Below, piece by piece: positions 16,505 to 26,357 of a DNA stretch of 64,000 nt (position 1 is the stretch's first letter; each line of letters opens with the position of its first letter). The notes below the pieces were generated by a model. The model was not told where the DNA came from. It was given only the letters and a program-made list of their open reading frames with translations, and made no database searches. The position numbers and the translations under genes were made by a program. Origin of the DNA: Gemmatimonas sp. (GTDB lineage: Bacteria > Gemmatimonadota > Gemmatimonadetes > Gemmatimonadales > Gemmatimonadaceae); NCBI RefSeq assembly GCF_027531815.1, contig NZ_JAPZSK010000017.1, positions 180,399 to 244,398 on the forward strand. The letters run 5' to 3'.

Positions 16505-16987
16505 CTAATCCTCACGCCCGTCCCCGGCCGTGGTAACCCCCGCCGCCCGGATGGCCGCCCGAATACGCGGGTACGTGCCACACCGACAGATGTTGCCGTC
16601 CATGGCGCGATCGATCTCCGCGTCGGTGGGGGTGGGCACCGCTGCCAGCAGCGCCGCCGCGCTCATGAGTTGCCCCGACTGGCAGTAGCCGCACTGGGCC
16701 ACATCGTGCGCCAGCCACGCGGCGCGCAGCGCGTCACCCACGGCGCCGCCCAGTCCCTCGATGGTGGTGATGGACTTCCCCGCCACACTGCCCACCGACA
16801 GCACGCAGGCGCGCATCGCCTCGCCATTCACGTGCACGGTGCAGGCGCCGCAGAGCGCCAGGCCACAGCCGAAGCGGGTGCCCACCAGCCCGAGTGTTTC
16901 GCGCAGCACCCACAGGAGTGGCATGTCGCCGGGCACGTCGACCTCACGGCGCACGCCATTCACTTCGAGCACCAGGGGGGCGGTCAT
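16505..16987 (-). CDS. iorA: (2Fe-2S) small subunit of an isoquinoline 1-oxidoreductase-type molybdoenzyme
   Basis: 160 residues from ATG 16987. The plant-type [2Fe-2S] site is [13 protein letters not shown] with a partner Cys in MRACVLSV; the second, C-terminal cluster has QCGYCQSGQ and [15 protein letters not shown]. This is the electron-transfer subunit of xanthine-oxidase-family enzymes. The ATG overlaps the TGA of the large-subunit gene by 4 bp (ATGA), so the two are coupled. The name iorA follows the Brevundimonas isoquinoline oxidoreductase; the actual substrate could be another N-heterocycle or aldehyde. Confidence 0.9.
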   Translation of the reverse strand: MTAPLVLEVNGVRREVDVPGDMPLLWVLRETLGLVGTRFGCGLALCGACTVHVNGEAMRACVLSVGSVAGKSITTIEGLGGAVGDALRAAWLAHDVAQCGYCQSGQLMSAAALLAAVPTPTDAEIDRAMDGNICRCGTYPRIRAAIRAAGVTTAGDGRED

Positions 16988-19302
16988 GACGCAGTGCTCG
17001 GCGCAGTGCCCGGCGCGCTCTGGGGCGGTGCCACCGGCAGACGCAGCGGCAACGTGCGCAGCCGCGTGCCGGTGAGCGCGAAGAGCGCATTGGCCACTGC
17101 CGGCGCAACCACCGGCAGCGCGGGTTCGCCAATGCCCGATGGCAGGCGGGTGCTGGGCACGAGGGTGGTGACGATGGTGGGACACTCGGACATGCGCAGC
17201 GGCGGGTAGTCGTTGAAGTTGCCGGGGCGAATGCGGCCGTTCTCCAGTCGTACCTCGCCGTGCAGGGCGGCAGAGAGCCCGAAGATGGCGCCCCCCTCCA
17301 CCTGCTGCCGCACGCCGTTGGGATTCACGACCAGCCCGCAGTCCACGGCGCACACCAGCCGGTGTACCCGCACGCGTCGCGCCGCGTCGAGCGAGAGCTC
17401 GGCCACCATGGCCACCACGGTACCGAAGCTCCAATGCAGTGCCACGCCGCGCGCCTGTGTGGCGCCGTCGGCGGCGGGCGCCAGGGGCGATCCCCACGCG
17501 CTGTCGCGTGCGACCGTCTCGAGCACCCGGCGTGCCCGCGCGTGCGAGCGCAGCAGCTGCAAGCGGTACTGCAGCGGGTCGGCGTTGGCGGCGTGCGCCA
17601 GTTCGTCCACGAACGATTCGAAGAAGAACCCTTGGTGTGAGTGCCCCACGGCGCGCCACGACCCCACCGGGACCGGCAGCTCCACCTCGAGGTGTGTCGA
17701 GCGGATGGCGGGAAACTCGTATGGCTGATCCCACGTGCCTTCGGCCGTGGTCTTGTCGGGGACAAACGATGGATACGGGATCCCGATGCGCTGGCTGAGC
17801 GCCTTGAATGGGGCCTGACTGGCGGAATGGCAGACCACACTTGTGGCCACGCCGCGCGCATCGAGGGCGGCGCGCAGCCGTGACGCCGCGGCGGGACGAT
17901 AGAAGTCGTGGCGCATGTCGTCCTCGCGGCTCCAGATCGTCTGCACCGCCACGCCGGGCGCGGCCATGGCAATGCGCACCGCCTGCGCCACGTAGTCGAC
18001 CTCCAGCCGACGGCCGAATCCGCCGCCCAGCTGCTGCTGGTGCAGCGTGACGCGCGATACGTCTACCCCGGCCACCTCGGCCGCCGCCATGCACGCCACC
18101 CCCGGCACCTGGGTACTCGTCCACAGCTCCACCCCGGCGTCGGTCACGCGCACGGTGGCGTTCATGGGCTCCATGGTGGCATGCGCGAGATAGGGCGCCT
18201 CGTAGGTCACGTCGAGCACCCGGTCGGCGGCGGCCAGAACGCCCAGCGCATCGCCCGTGCTGCGGAAGGGGAGGCCGGTGTCGGTGTGCGCTGCGTCGCG
18301 TAGCTGCGCGGCCACGTCGTCCGACCCCAGCGCCAGATGCGGCCCGGGAAAGAACTGCACATCGAGCGCCGCCAGCGCCTGCCGGGCCTGCCACCAGCCA
18401 TCGGCAATGACCGCCACTCCCGGCACCTCGCCGTAACGGCTTCCCGGCAGCTCAACCACGGTGTGCATGCCGGCGCGATCGCGCAGGGCCTCGCGCCGAA
18501 AGCCCGAGACCGTGGCGCCGAGCGACGGGGCCATGCTCACGGCGGCGTAGCGCATGCCGGGGAGGCGCACGTCGAGGCTGTAGCGTGGGGCGCCGCGCAC
18601 GATGGCATCGCCGTCGATGCGTGCCCGGTCACGACCCACCAGCCGATACTGCGCCGGGTCGCGCAGCGTCACGTCGCGCACCGCCATGCCGGCCGCCTCG
18701 CGCACGAGGGTGCCGTAGGCAAACGACTGTGCGCCGGCATGCACCACGCCCGCCTCGGTGCGGCAGGCGCTGGCGGCCACCCCCGCGCGCGCCGCGGCGG
18801 CCGCCACGAGCTGGGCCCGCGCCGTGGCGCCGGCGGTGCGCGCCACCTCCCACACATCGCGCACGCTCGACGAGCCGCCGGTCATCATCACGCCCACTTC
18901 GCGCACCGTCTTGGCGGTGAGCCACCGCGCGGCGCGCACACCGGAGTGCTCTTCGAGATCCTCGTGAAACGGGAGCCCGTCGAGGATGGCCGCGATGTTG
19001 TTGTAGATGCGATCGACCCCGCTGTGCACCACTCGCAGCTGCGCCCAGTCGCAGTCGAGCTCCTCGGCAATGAGCATGGCCAGCGCGGTGTGAATGCCCT
19101 GCCCCATTTCGGCCTTGGGGGAGAACACCGTGACGCGGCCGTCGGGGTGCACCGCGAGCCAGCCGTTGAGCGGCACCCCGTCGTTGCCCGCCACGGGGGC
19201 ACGCCCGGGGTGCAGCCGTTGGCGCGGCGGGGTGAGCGACCATCCCAGAACCAGCGCGCCGGTGGCGCCCAGCCCTGCCAGCAGGAAGGTACGTCGTCTC
19301 AT
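16984..19302 (-). CDS. iorB: molybdopterin-binding large subunit, isoquinoline 1-oxidoreductase beta type
   Basis: 772 residues from ATG 19302. The N-terminus [20 protein letters not shown] carries a twin-arginine-like signal, so the folded enzyme is probably exported by Tat. Molybdenum-cofactor domain elements are clear: [60 protein letters not shown] and [18 protein letters not shown] (the glutamate near the C-terminus is the catalytic base in this family). Translated together with the small subunit. No separate FAD subunit or maturation gene lies nearby; IorB-type enzymes pass electrons to cytochromes. Confidence 0.9.
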   Translation of the reverse strand: MRRRTFLLAGLGATGALVLGWSLTPPRQRLHPGRAPVAGNDGVPLNGWLAVHPDGRVTVFSPKAEMGQGIHTALAMLIAEELDCDWAQLRVVHSGVDRIYNNIAAILDGLPFHEDLEEHSGVRAARWLTAKTVREVGVMMTGGSSSVRDVWEVARTAGATARAQLVAAAAARAGVAASACRTEAGVVHAGAQSFAYGTLVREAAGMAVRDVTLRDPAQYRLVGRDRARIDGDAIVRGAPRYSLDVRLPGMRYAAVSMAPSLGATVSGFRREALRDRAGMHTVVELPGSRYGEVPGVAVIADGWWQARQALAALDVQFFPGPHLALGSDDVAAQLRDAAHTDTGLPFRSTGDALGVLAAADRVLDVTYEAPYLAHATMEPMNATVRVTDAGVELWTSTQVPGVACMAAAEVAGVDVSRVTLHQQQLGGGFGRRLEVDYVAQAVRIAMAAPGVAVQTIWSREDDMRHDFYRPAAASRLRAALDARGVATSVVCHSASQAPFKALSQRIGIPYPSFVPDKTTAEGTWDQPYEFPAIRSTHLEVELPVPVGSWRAVGHSHQGFFFESFVDELAHAANADPLQYRLQLLRSHARARRVLETVARDSAWGSPLAPAADGATQARGVALHWSFGTVVAMVAELSLDAARRVRVHRLVCAVDCGLVVNPNGVRQQVEGGAIFGLSAALHGEVRLENGRIRPGNFNDYPPLRMSECPTIVTTLVPSTRLPSGIGEPALPVVAPAVANALFALTGTRLRTLPLRLPVAPPQSAPGTAPSTAS

Positions 19303-19367
19303 ATTGTAATAAAGATGCCACGTCGCCCGGGGTGGCGACAGCGTTCCCTTTCTCCCGCCTGTCCGCC

Positions 19368-19802
19368 ATGCTCTCCGTTCGTGTCGCCTCGTCGTCCGCG
19401 TCTGTCGCGGCCATCGTCCTGCTCGCGGCCTGCGCCCCGGAGACGTCGTCCAAGGCATCGGAGGCCAAGGTGGCCGAAGCTGCGGCGCAGATGGTGCGCC
19501 AGGTGCGCACGCTGGGACCCGGCGACCTGCAGATGGTGAGTGAGGATCGCACGGTGGCCATTGAAGTGGCGGGCGATTCGGTGCACGTGTTCATGGTCAA
19601 CAGCCAGATCAGCGTGCCCGTCACGTACATCGAGAACGTGAAGTACACCGACAACCGCCTGCGCTTCGACATCAAGGGCATTGGCATGAAGGTGTTCGAA
19701 GTGGGCGATGGCACCGACGGTGCCGTGTTCACCCAGGTCGACGCGCTCAAGTTCGTGGCGACCGTGATTTCCCGACAGAACGCCATGGAGAAGCAACCAT
19801 GA
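19368..19802 (+). CDS. hypothetical lipoprotein
   Basis: 144 residues from ATG 19368. A lipobox LLAAC ends the signal peptide (Cys near residue 22). The mature part is about 120 residues of alternating strands (SEDRTVAIEVAGDSVHVFMV, LRFDIKGIGMKVFEV) and matches no family that I know. Its stop overlaps the next start (ATGA), and the next gene is also a small lipoprotein with a similar strand-rich body, so the two may be partners. It is divergent from the molybdoenzyme genes, with only 65 bp between the starts. Confidence 0.65.
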   Translation: MLSVRVASSSASVAAIVLLAACAPETSSKASEAKVAEAAAQMVRQVRTLGPGDLQMVSEDRTVAIEVAGDSVHVFMVNSQISVPVTYIENVKYTDNRLRFDIKGIGMKVFEVGDGTDGAVFTQVDALKFVATVISRQNAMEKQP

Positions 19803-20401
19803 TGACGAATGCCTCGCAGTGGGGGCGTGTGGTGGCTGCGGCCGCCGTGGTGGGACTGTGTGTGGCGTGTGGTGGTGGCGGCGCCGACTCGGGGGCGAGC
19901 GAGGTTACGTCGGGCGCATCGGGGGGCACCCGTGAGGGTTCGCCCGGCATGCAGCTAAGCACCGGCACCAACGATTCCACGGCGCTCGAGGGCGCCGAGG
20001 TGCGCATCACGAGCACCGACGGGTCGATCACGCTGGCCGTGCTGCGCGACACGGTGATCATGCAGCTGAGTGACAGTCTGCGGCAGGGTGTGGCGTTGCA
20101 GGTGGACAGTGCCACTCGCGCCAAGGACGACGGCGTGGGGGGCATGATTGCCAACATGGTGGGGAGCGCCGTGAAGGCCGCGGTCTCGACCGCCATGGGC
20201 GTGGCGCTGCGCGCCCCGGCGTCGCAGGTGACCGATCTCCGCTACGAGAACGGGCATCTCACCTTCAAGGTGGACGGCGGCTCGGTGAAGTTCAGCGCCA
20301 AGGGGAAGAGTGACGGCAGCGGTGCGCCATTCGCCCCCGAGGACGCCCAGCGGTTCATGGAGGCCGTGCAGGCCGCGAAGGCGCGACAGACGGCGATGTA
20401 A
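19799..20401 (+). CDS. hypothetical lipoprotein, coupled to the upstream lipoprotein
   Basis: 200 residues. The lipobox is VGLCVAC (Cys near residue 24), followed by a Gly/Ser-rich linker. The body contains an amphipathic stretch (MIANMVGSAVKAAVSTAMGVALR) and the end repeats the style of the upstream protein (VTDLRYENGHLTFKVDGGSVKF against YIENVKYTDNRLRFDIKG), which suggests that both belong to one small paralogous group. No known domain seen. Translation is probably coupled through the ATGA overlap at 19799-19802. Confidence 0.65.
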   Translation: MMTNASQWGRVVAAAAVVGLCVACGGGGADSGASEVTSGASGGTREGSPGMQLSTGTNDSTALEGAEVRITSTDGSITLAVLRDTVIMQLSDSLRQGVALQVDSATRAKDDGVGGMIANMVGSAVKAAVSTAMGVALRAPASQVTDLRYENGHLTFKVDGGSVKFSAKGKSDGSGAPFAPEDAQRFMEAVQAAKARQTAM

Positions 20402-20420
20402 GGTTTGGGGCGCGTCTACT

Positions 20421-20444
20421 GGCGCGCGTTTATTGACGCGCGTC
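20421..20444. terminator. candidate bidirectional terminator hairpin
   Basis: GGCGCGCG (20421-20428) pairs with CGCGCGTC (20437-20444), with one G-U pair, around a TTTATTGA loop. It lies between the convergent lipoprotein and selO genes. There is no clear T-run, so confidence is low. Confidence 0.35.
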
Positions 20445-20453
20445 TGCTGCCGG

Positions 20454-22055
20454 TCAGCTGCTGCAGCTGAGCATGGAGCAGCCGGCCTTGTGGCGCGCCC
20501 ACTCAGGGCGGCGGGCTACCAGCGCGGCGTGCTGCGGCTGCTCGGTGTACGGGGTGCGCAGCACGGTCAGCAGGGTGTGCACCAGCGACGCATCGCCTTG
20601 CGTGGCGGCGTCGATGGCCTGCTGCGCCACATAGTTGCGCAGCACGAACCACGGATTCACCGCATGCATGGCGGCCTGCCGCTGCGCGAAGTCGCGCCCG
20701 TGCGTCAGCACGCGCGCATGCCAGCGGGAGAACCAGCTGTGCAGCGCCTCGGCGTGCGCATCGCGCCGCGCGGGGTCGTAGAACACATCGCCCAGCAATT
20801 CGGTCGCGGGCACATCGGGGAGCACATCGGGCACGTTCCCCAGGGCGCGGAAGAAGTTGGTGTAGTCGATCTCGGCATCGTACATGAGGCGGAACGCCTC
20901 GCGAATGCAATCGCGCTCCTCCTCGCCGCGCGTCGCGAAGCCGAACTTGGCGGCGTTCATGGCCTCGTACTCGGCCACGTAGATGGCGGAGAAGCGATCG
21001 ATCCCCGCCTGCAGCAGCGATTCGTCGGCAAAGAGCGGCGCGATGGCGTCGGCGAGGCGCACAACGTTCCACTGCGCAATGGCGGGTTGCTGCCCGAAGC
21101 GGTAGCGCCGGTTCTGCGCGTCGGTGGTATTGGGAGTCCAGTTGGGATTGAAGTCGTCGATCCAGCCGTACGGCCCGTAGTCGATAGTGAGTCCCAGGAT
21201 GGACATGTTGTCGGTGTTCATGACGCCATGCACGAAGCCCACGCGCATCCAGTGCACGATCAGCCGGGCGGTGCGCTCGCATACTTCGGCGTACCAGGTG
21301 GCGCGGCGCTGCATTTCGTCGGCAATGGACGCGAGATGCGGGTAGTCGCGGGCGATGGTGAAATCCACCAGCTGCGCGAGTAGCGCGAGGTCGTTGCGCG
21401 CGGTGAAGATCTCGAAGTTGCCGAAGCGGATGAAGCTGGGGGCCACGCGGCACACGATGGCGCCGGGCTCCTCCTGGGCGTTGCCGTTGTAGAACATGTC
21501 GCGCACCACGGCGTCGCCGGTGGTGACCACGCTGAGGGCACGTGTGGTGGGCACCCCGAGGTGATGCATGGCCTCGCTGCACAGGAACTCGCGAATGCTC
21601 GAGCGCAGCACGGCGCGTCCGTCGGCGGTGCGGGAGTACGGCGTGGGGCCGGCGCCCTTGAGCTGCAGCTCCCAGCGTTCGCCGTGCGCGTTGAGCACCT
21701 CGCCCAGCGTGATGGCGCGGCCGTCGCCCAGCTGGCCGGCCCAGTTGCCGAACTGGTGACCGCCATAGCAGGCGGCGTAGGGTTCCATGCCGGGGAGGAG
21801 CGCGTTGCCGCCGAACACGTTGGCGAAGGCGGGGGACTGCACGAACGTGTCGGAGAAGCCCACGAGCGCCGCCACCTCGGGGGCGTGGGCCAGCAGTCGT
21901 GGCGCCGCGACTGGCGTGGGCGCCGCCGCGCTCCAGGCGGCGTGCAGGACTTGTCTTCGCCGAGCGGAGGATTCAGGATCTCTGGGCAGCTCGCGCACGA
22001 ACCGGTTGTCGAAGGTGACGGCCGGTACGTCCAGATGGTCGGTGGTCGTGTTCAC
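20454..22055 (-). CDS. selO: protein adenylyltransferase SelO (YdiU)
   Basis: 533 residues from GTG 22055; the frame upstream is antisense to the NlpE-like gene. SelO is a pseudokinase-fold enzyme that transfers AMP to protein Ser/Thr/Tyr residues and is linked to redox homeostasis. Characteristic segments are [43 protein letters not shown] (ATP-binding Lys), [20 protein letters not shown] (metal/active-site Asn and Asp) and DDFNP. The protein ends in SCSS: animal SelO has selenocysteine two residues before the end (USS), and here it is cysteine. Divergent from the NlpE-like gene by 27 bp; MsrB and MsrA lie just beyond, which fits an oxidative-stress neighbourhood. Confidence 0.95.
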   Translation of the reverse strand: MNTTTDHLDVPAVTFDNRFVRELPRDPESSARRRQVLHAAWSAAAPTPVAAPRLLAHAPEVAALVGFSDTFVQSPAFANVFGGNALLPGMEPYAACYGGHQFGNWAGQLGDGRAITLGEVLNAHGERWELQLKGAGPTPYSRTADGRAVLRSSIREFLCSEAMHHLGVPTTRALSVVTTGDAVVRDMFYNGNAQEEPGAIVCRVAPSFIRFGNFEIFTARNDLALLAQLVDFTIARDYPHLASIADEMQRRATWYAEVCERTARLIVHWMRVGFVHGVMNTDNMSILGLTIDYGPYGWIDDFNPNWTPNTTDAQNRRYRFGQQPAIAQWNVVRLADAIAPLFADESLLQAGIDRFSAIYVAEYEAMNAAKFGFATRGEEERDCIREAFRLMYDAEIDYTNFFRALGNVPDVLPDVPATELLGDVFYDPARRDAHAEALHSWFSRWHARVLTHGRDFAQRQAAMHAVNPWFVLRNYVAQQAIDAATQGDASLVHTLLTVLRTPYTEQPQHAALVARRPEWARHKAGCSMLSCSS

Positions 22056-22082
22056 ACTCAGAAACCTAGGGGTCGGTCCAAC

Positions 22083-22817
22083 ATGACGAAGGTGACGCGG
22101 GGGGCGCTGGGGAGTGCCATCGTGCTGGGGCTGCTGGCGGCGTGCGGCGGCAGCAAGGAGGCCACCGGCGGGGCCCCCGACAGTGTGGTGACGGTGCCGG
22201 CGGTTCCCACCGTCACGCTGGCCGCGGTGGCCCCCAACTCCTTTTCGGGGACCCTCCCGTGTGCCGATTGTTCCGGTGTTGCCACCACGGTGGCGCTCTT
22301 CCCCGACACCACGTTCCGGCTCCGTGAGGAGTACCAGGGCAAGGGGGGCGCCCCCGTGGTGAGCATGGGGCGCTGGACGCATGACGGCACCACGCTCACG
22401 CTCGACGGGTTGGGGCGCGCGGTCAAGTTCGCCGTGCAGGGGGAGGACACGCTGCGCCTGCTGGACCAGGGCGGCAAGCCGATCGCTGGCAGTGCGCCGG
22501 TGACGCTGGTGCGCGCCGACAGCATGAACACCCTGCGCGAGCCGGTCACGTACACGGGCACGTTCACCTACCTGGCCGATGCGCCGACGTTCCGCGAGTG
22601 CGGCAGCGGGCAGACGTACAGCGTGGTGATGAGCGGCGCCTACAAGACGGTGGAGCGCGCCTATACGGCGGCCAAGCTCCCGCCCGGCAGCGGGCAGCAG
22701 GTGGAAGTGACCGCGCGTTTCACGCCGCGCCCCGAAACGATGGCGGGTCCCAAGGAACGCGACGTGATCGAGTTCGTGAAGTACGTGGGGCCGGCGGCGA
22801 ATCCCGATTGCCGGTGA
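22083..22817 (+). CDS. NlpE-like lipoprotein
   Basis: 244 residues from ATG 22083. Lipobox LLAAC places Cys near residue 21. After a linker comes the NlpE N-terminal signature: [20 protein letters not shown] (the CxxC that NlpE shares), [12 protein letters not shown] and [17 protein letters not shown] second beta domain ([22 protein letters not shown] through [10 protein letters not shown]) follows. In enterobacteria NlpE signals outer-membrane or copper stress to Cpx; here no Cpx genes are adjacent, so only an envelope-stress sensor role is suggested. The gap to selO is so short (27 bp) that promoters must overlap the genes or the mRNAs are leaderless. Confidence 0.8.
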   Translation: MTKVTRGALGSAIVLGLLAACGGSKEATGGAPDSVVTVPAVPTVTLAAVAPNSFSGTLPCADCSGVATTVALFPDTTFRLREEYQGKGGAPVVSMGRWTHDGTTLTLDGLGRAVKFAVQGEDTLRLLDQGGKPIAGSAPVTLVRADSMNTLREPVTYTGTFTYLADAPTFRECGSGQTYSVVMSGAYKTVERAYTAAKLPPGSGQQVEVTARFTPRPETMAGPKERDVIEFVKYVGPAANPDCR

Positions 22818-22960
22818 GGGCGAGACGCGGAGGAGTGGGGGCGCGGGGACTGATTGCGGGAGTGTTTGGGCGCCTGCTTGGCCGTACGCTTTCCCCGCGC
22901 CTCCCCTTCTCCGCGCCTCGCACCCGGGAACCGGAACCGCTCCCCGAGGCTATAGCTCAC

Positions 22961-23428
22961 ATGAGCAACAAGACCTACACCAAGCCCGATGTGGAGCAGC
23001 TCAAGAGTGCGCTGACTCCAGAACAGTTCGTCGTGACGCAGCAGTGCGGTACCGAACCGCCGTTCCGGAACGCCTACTGGGACAATCACGAGCCCGGTCT
23101 GTACGTGGACGTGGTGAGTGGCGAGCCGCTGTTCGCCAGCGTGCACAAGTTCGATAGTGGTACCGGCTGGCCGAGTTTCACGCGCCCCGTCGCGCCCAAT
23201 GTGACGGAAGTGGAAGATCGCACGTACGGCATGCGCCGCGTGGAAGTGCGCAGCAAGCACGGTGATTCGCATCTGGGGCATGTGTTCCCCGACGGCCCGC
23301 GAGAGGAGGGTGGGCTGCGCTACTGCATCAACTCCGCGTCGCTGCGTTTCATTCCTGTCGCCGAGCTCGAACAGGCCGGGTACGGCGAGTTTCTGCCGCT
23401 CTTCGTGTCCGGTGGCCACCATGGCTGA
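22961..23428 (+). CDS. msrB: peptide-methionine (R)-S-oxide reductase MsrB
   Basis: 155 residues from ATG 22961 ([10 protein letters not shown]). MsrB reduces the R-epimer of methionine sulfoxide. Visible family elements: [52 protein letters not shown] and the catalytic [11 protein letters not shown]. The zinc-binding CxxC pairs found in many MsrB are absent ([11 protein letters not shown]). A Cys in QQCGTEPPF is a candidate resolving cysteine. msrA starts within the last 8 bp of this gene, so both epimer reductases are made together. Confidence 0.95.
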   Translation: MSNKTYTKPDVEQLKSALTPEQFVVTQQCGTEPPFRNAYWDNHEPGLYVDVVSGEPLFASVHKFDSGTGWPSFTRPVAPNVTEVEDRTYGMRRVEVRSKHGDSHLGHVFPDGPREEGGLRYCINSASLRFIPVAELEQAGYGEFLPLFVSGGHHG

Positions 23429-23918
23429 GCGTCCGCAGGAAGTGGCCATTCTGGCCGGCGGCTGCTTCTGGGGGATGGAGGAGCTGCTGCGCGCCATCCC
23501 CGGGGTGCTGGACACCGACGTGGGGTACACGGGCGGGTGGCTGGAGCACCCCACCTATCACGACACGCACGACAGCAAGAGCGGGCACGCCGAGAGTGTG
23601 CGCGTGGTGTTCGACCCCACGGTGCTGGGGTACGACGTGCTGCTGCGCGACTGGTTCTTCCGCATGCACGACCCCACCACGCTCAACCGGCAGGGGAACG
23701 ACATCGGCACGCAGTATCGCAGCGCGATCTTCTACACCACGCCGGAGCAGCAGGCCATTGCCGAGCGGGTGAAGCTGGAAGTGCAGGCGAGTGGGGTGTG
23801 GAGCAAGCCGATCACCACGGAGATCGTACCGGAGGCGACGTGGTGGAGCGCGGAGGGGTACCACCAGGACTACCTGCGCAAGAATCCGGGCGGATACACC
23901 TGCCACTGGATGCGCTGA
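23421..23918 (+). CDS. msrA: peptide-methionine (S)-S-oxide reductase MsrA
   Basis: 165 residues from ATG 23421, which overlaps the msrB stop by 8 bp. The catalytic motif [11 protein letters not shown] is near residue 13, followed by [42 protein letters not shown] and [10 protein letters not shown], all MsrA signatures. The typical C-terminal Y-H-Q-D-Y-L element ([18 protein letters not shown]) supplies a possible resolving Cys. No signal peptide, so cytoplasmic. Together with msrB, selO and the NlpE-like gene it forms a redox/envelope-stress cluster. Confidence 0.96.
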   Translation: MAERPQEVAILAGGCFWGMEELLRAIPGVLDTDVGYTGGWLEHPTYHDTHDSKSGHAESVRVVFDPTVLGYDVLLRDWFFRMHDPTTLNRQGNDIGTQYRSAIFYTTPEQQAIAERVKLEVQASGVWSKPITTEIVPEATWWSAEGYHQDYLRKNPGGYTCHWMR

Positions 23919-23949
23919 GGGTTGGCTGAACGACGCGGGGGACGACGCG

Positions 23950-24205
23950 CGATCGACGACGCGTTGGCACTAACGCATTGGCACCAACGCGTTGGAACTG
24001 ACGCGTTGGCACGGACGCGGGCACCGACGCGGGCACCGACGCGGGCACCGACGCGGGCACGTACGGGCGCCCGCCTCGGCCTTCGGCCTGGCGGCGGTCG
24101 CTGCGTGGTTGCCCGCGTTGGTGCCCGCGTCCCCATGCGTCCCTGCCAGCACGTCGTTGCCAGCGCGTTGGTGCCAGCGCGTTGGTGCCAACGCGTGGTC
24201 TCTCG
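23950..24205. repeat. 256-bp imperfect palindrome built of AACGCGTTGGCACC units
   Basis: The left half has CGCGTTGGCACTAACGCATTGG-like units and then four tandem GGGCACCGACGC 12-mers (about 24018-24060). The right half (24110-24205) is the inverse: repeated GCGTTGGTGCC units ending GGTGCCAACGCGTGGTC. Arms match at roughly four bases in five over about 95 nt, around a GCGCCCGCCTCGGCCTTCGG centre. It fills most of the 391-bp gap between msrA and the serine hydrolase gene. It would form a very large hairpin or cruciform. Confidence 0.65.
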
Positions 24206-24309
24206 CCCGTAGTCCCCCGCCCGTCGTTCCCCGCGCCGTTCCCCTTCCCGCGCCAAACATGGCGCCCTCCTTCTCCCCGTCGCATGTTGGGGCACCTTCA
24301 CCCCCTCCC

Positions 24310-26289
24310 ATGCGACTGGCACCTGCCCTTCTCCTCCTCCCGTTCGCTGCGGCCGGTCGGCTGGCGGCGCAAACGCCCCTCGTGACCGGCCGACCCGCGT
24401 CCGGCACCGTGGCGCGCACCGACACGGCACGCTTCACGCTGCAGGCCGACTCCGGATTCATCGTTCGCGTACGCGCGGGTCAGTCGCCGGGCAATGTGGC
24501 GCTGCGGCTCCTGGGCCCCAAGAACACCGTCGTGGGTGCGGTGAACGCTACCAGTGCGGGCTACGAAGAGCTGCATCTCGTCACGCGCGAAAGCGGCGTG
24601 CATCAGCTGCAGATCACCGCGGGCGATTCCACCGGCGGTGCGTTCAGCGTGACGCTGCTGATGAACGAGAAGCTCTCGAACGACCCGAAGCGGCATGTGG
24701 ATCAGCTGCTTGCGCCGTGGAATCGCAACGACGGCCCGGGCGTGGCGGTGGCGGTGTGGCGCGGTGGCCGCACGGTGTTCGCCAAGGCCTACGGCATGGC
24801 CAACCTGGCGTACGACATTCCGTTCACCGTGGCCGTGCCCACCAACATCGGATCCACGAGCAAGCAGTTCACGGCGTTCGCGGTGATGCTGCTCGTGGAA
24901 GAGGGCAAGCTGTCGCTCGACGACGATGTGCGGAAGCACATCCCCGAACTCAAGGACTTCGGGCAAACGGTCACCGTGCGCCATCTGCTGACGCACACCA
25001 CGGGCTATCGCGAGCTCTACAACTCGCTCACGCTCACCGGCCGTCGGCTCGACGAAAGCGATTACGTGGGGCGCGAGGAGTACATCCCGCTCGTGCAACG
25101 ACAGCCGGCCCTGCAGAATGCGCCGGGCACGGAGTTCAACTACAACAACACCGCCTTCGGTCTTGCCGCCATGATCGTGGCCCGGGTGAGCAAGATGCCC
25201 TTCGAGACCTTCATGGTGCAGCGGGTGTTCGCTCCCATCGGCATGACGCACACGCAGGTGCGCGCCGATGTGCGCGTACCGGTGAAGGGCGCCACGGTGG
25301 GCTACTCGCGCAGCGACAAGGGTGTGTGGCGCGATCTCGGTGACCTCGGTGGCTCCATGGGCGCCGGCGGCATGTATACCACGCTCGGCGACTTGCAGAA
25401 GTGGGCCGAGCATCTCGCCAACCCCAAGGTGGGGACCAAGGCGAGCATCGCCCAGATGATGACGCCCTTCACGCTGAAGGACGGCAAGAGCACCGGCTAC
25501 GGTTTCGGCTTGTTCATGGATACGCAGAACGGCCAGAAGCGTGTGCAGCATGGCGGTGCCGACGTCTCGCACCGCTCCATGCTGGCCATCTACCCCGACC
25601 TGAACGCCGGCATCACGGTGCAGAGCAACGACGGCGCGTTCGACAGCGGTATCGCGTTCCGGCTGGCCGAAGCGTTTTTCCCCGAACTCGCGCCCAAGCC
25701 GGTGGTGGCGAGTGCGACCTTCGACGCCAGCAAGTACGACGCGAAGAAGTTCGACGAGTTTGCTGGTCAGTACGCGCTCGATGCGGCGCCGGCCTTCGTG
25801 CTCACCTTCTCGCGCAGTGGCGATACGCTGTTCACGCAGGCCACGGGGCAGGGGAAGTTTCGTCTGGCGCCCACGTCGGACACGTCGTTCGCGGTACAGG
25901 GGGTGCCGGCGTCGGTGGAGTTCACCCGTGATGCCGCGAAAAAGGTGAGCGCCGCCACGCTCGTGCAGAACGGCGCCCGTCAGCGCGCCTCGCGCCGGGA
26001 GGGCGCCGCAGCAGCGCCATGGGTCCCGTCGGCCAGCGAACTGGCGGCCATCAGCGGCCGCTTCTTCAGCGAGGAGCTCGAGGCGTTCTGGGACATCGCG
26101 CTGGTGAACGGCACGCTGGTGGCGAAGCAGCGCCGTGCCACGGATGTGCCGCTCCGTGCGACCGCCAAGGACACCTTCACCGGCGGCGCCGTCACCCTCA
26201 CGCTCGAACGCGACCGCGTTGGCCAGGTGATCGGCTTCTACGCCAACGTGGCCCGCTCCCGCGATATCCGTTTCGCGCGGGTGCGTTGA
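24310..26289 (+). CDS. secreted beta-lactamase-fold serine hydrolase (class C / PBP4*-like)
   Basis: 659 residues from ATG 24310, giving a Sec signal peptide ending near LAAQT; ATG 24259 is an alternative. An N-terminal beta domain (residues about 25-115) precedes the catalytic domain. The three active-site motifs of serine beta-lactamases/esterases are present: S182-T-S-K185, Y278-N-N280 and H414-G-G416. The region after residue 450 is an extra lipocalin-like C-terminal part, as in many class-C-like esterases/peptidases. An antibiotic-degrading role is not implied; peptidase or esterase activity in the periplasm is more likely. Preceded by the large palindromic element. Confidence 0.88.
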   Translation: MRLAPALLLLPFAAAGRLAAQTPLVTGRPASGTVARTDTARFTLQADSGFIVRVRAGQSPGNVALRLLGPKNTVVGAVNATSAGYEELHLVTRESGVHQLQITAGDSTGGAFSVTLLMNEKLSNDPKRHVDQLLAPWNRNDGPGVAVAVWRGGRTVFAKAYGMANLAYDIPFTVAVPTNIGSTSKQFTAFAVMLLVEEGKLSLDDDVRKHIPELKDFGQTVTVRHLLTHTTGYRELYNSLTLTGRRLDESDYVGREEYIPLVQRQPALQNAPGTEFNYNNTAFGLAAMIVARVSKMPFETFMVQRVFAPIGMTHTQVRADVRVPVKGATVGYSRSDKGVWRDLGDLGGSMGAGGMYTTLGDLQKWAEHLANPKVGTKASIAQMMTPFTLKDGKSTGYGFGLFMDTQNGQKRVQHGGADVSHRSMLAIYPDLNAGITVQSNDGAFDSGIAFRLAEAFFPELAPKPVVASATFDASKYDAKKFDEFAGQYALDAAPAFVLTFSRSGDTLFTQATGQGKFRLAPTSDTSFAVQGVPASVEFTRDAAKKVSAATLVQNGARQRASRREGAAAAPWVPSASELAAISGRFFSEELEAFWDIALVNGTLVAKQRRATDVPLRATAKDTFTGGAVTLTLERDRVGQVIGFYANVARSRDIRFARVR

Positions 26290-26357
26290 GCGCCGCGCAC
26301 TCGCCGCCTTGCATGTTCATTCCCGGTCACCCGATTCACTCTCCTCCCGCCGCACCC

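Noticed and set aside
24018..24060. Four 12-bp repeats considered as a CRISPR array
   Set aside because: No spacers, units too short and directly abutting; they are part of a larger palindrome.
24310..26289. Reading the serine hydrolase as an antibiotic-resistance beta-lactamase
   Set aside because: SxxK, YxN and HGG motifs are shared by esterases and peptidases; the long C-terminal region and the absence of a regulator argue against a resistance role.
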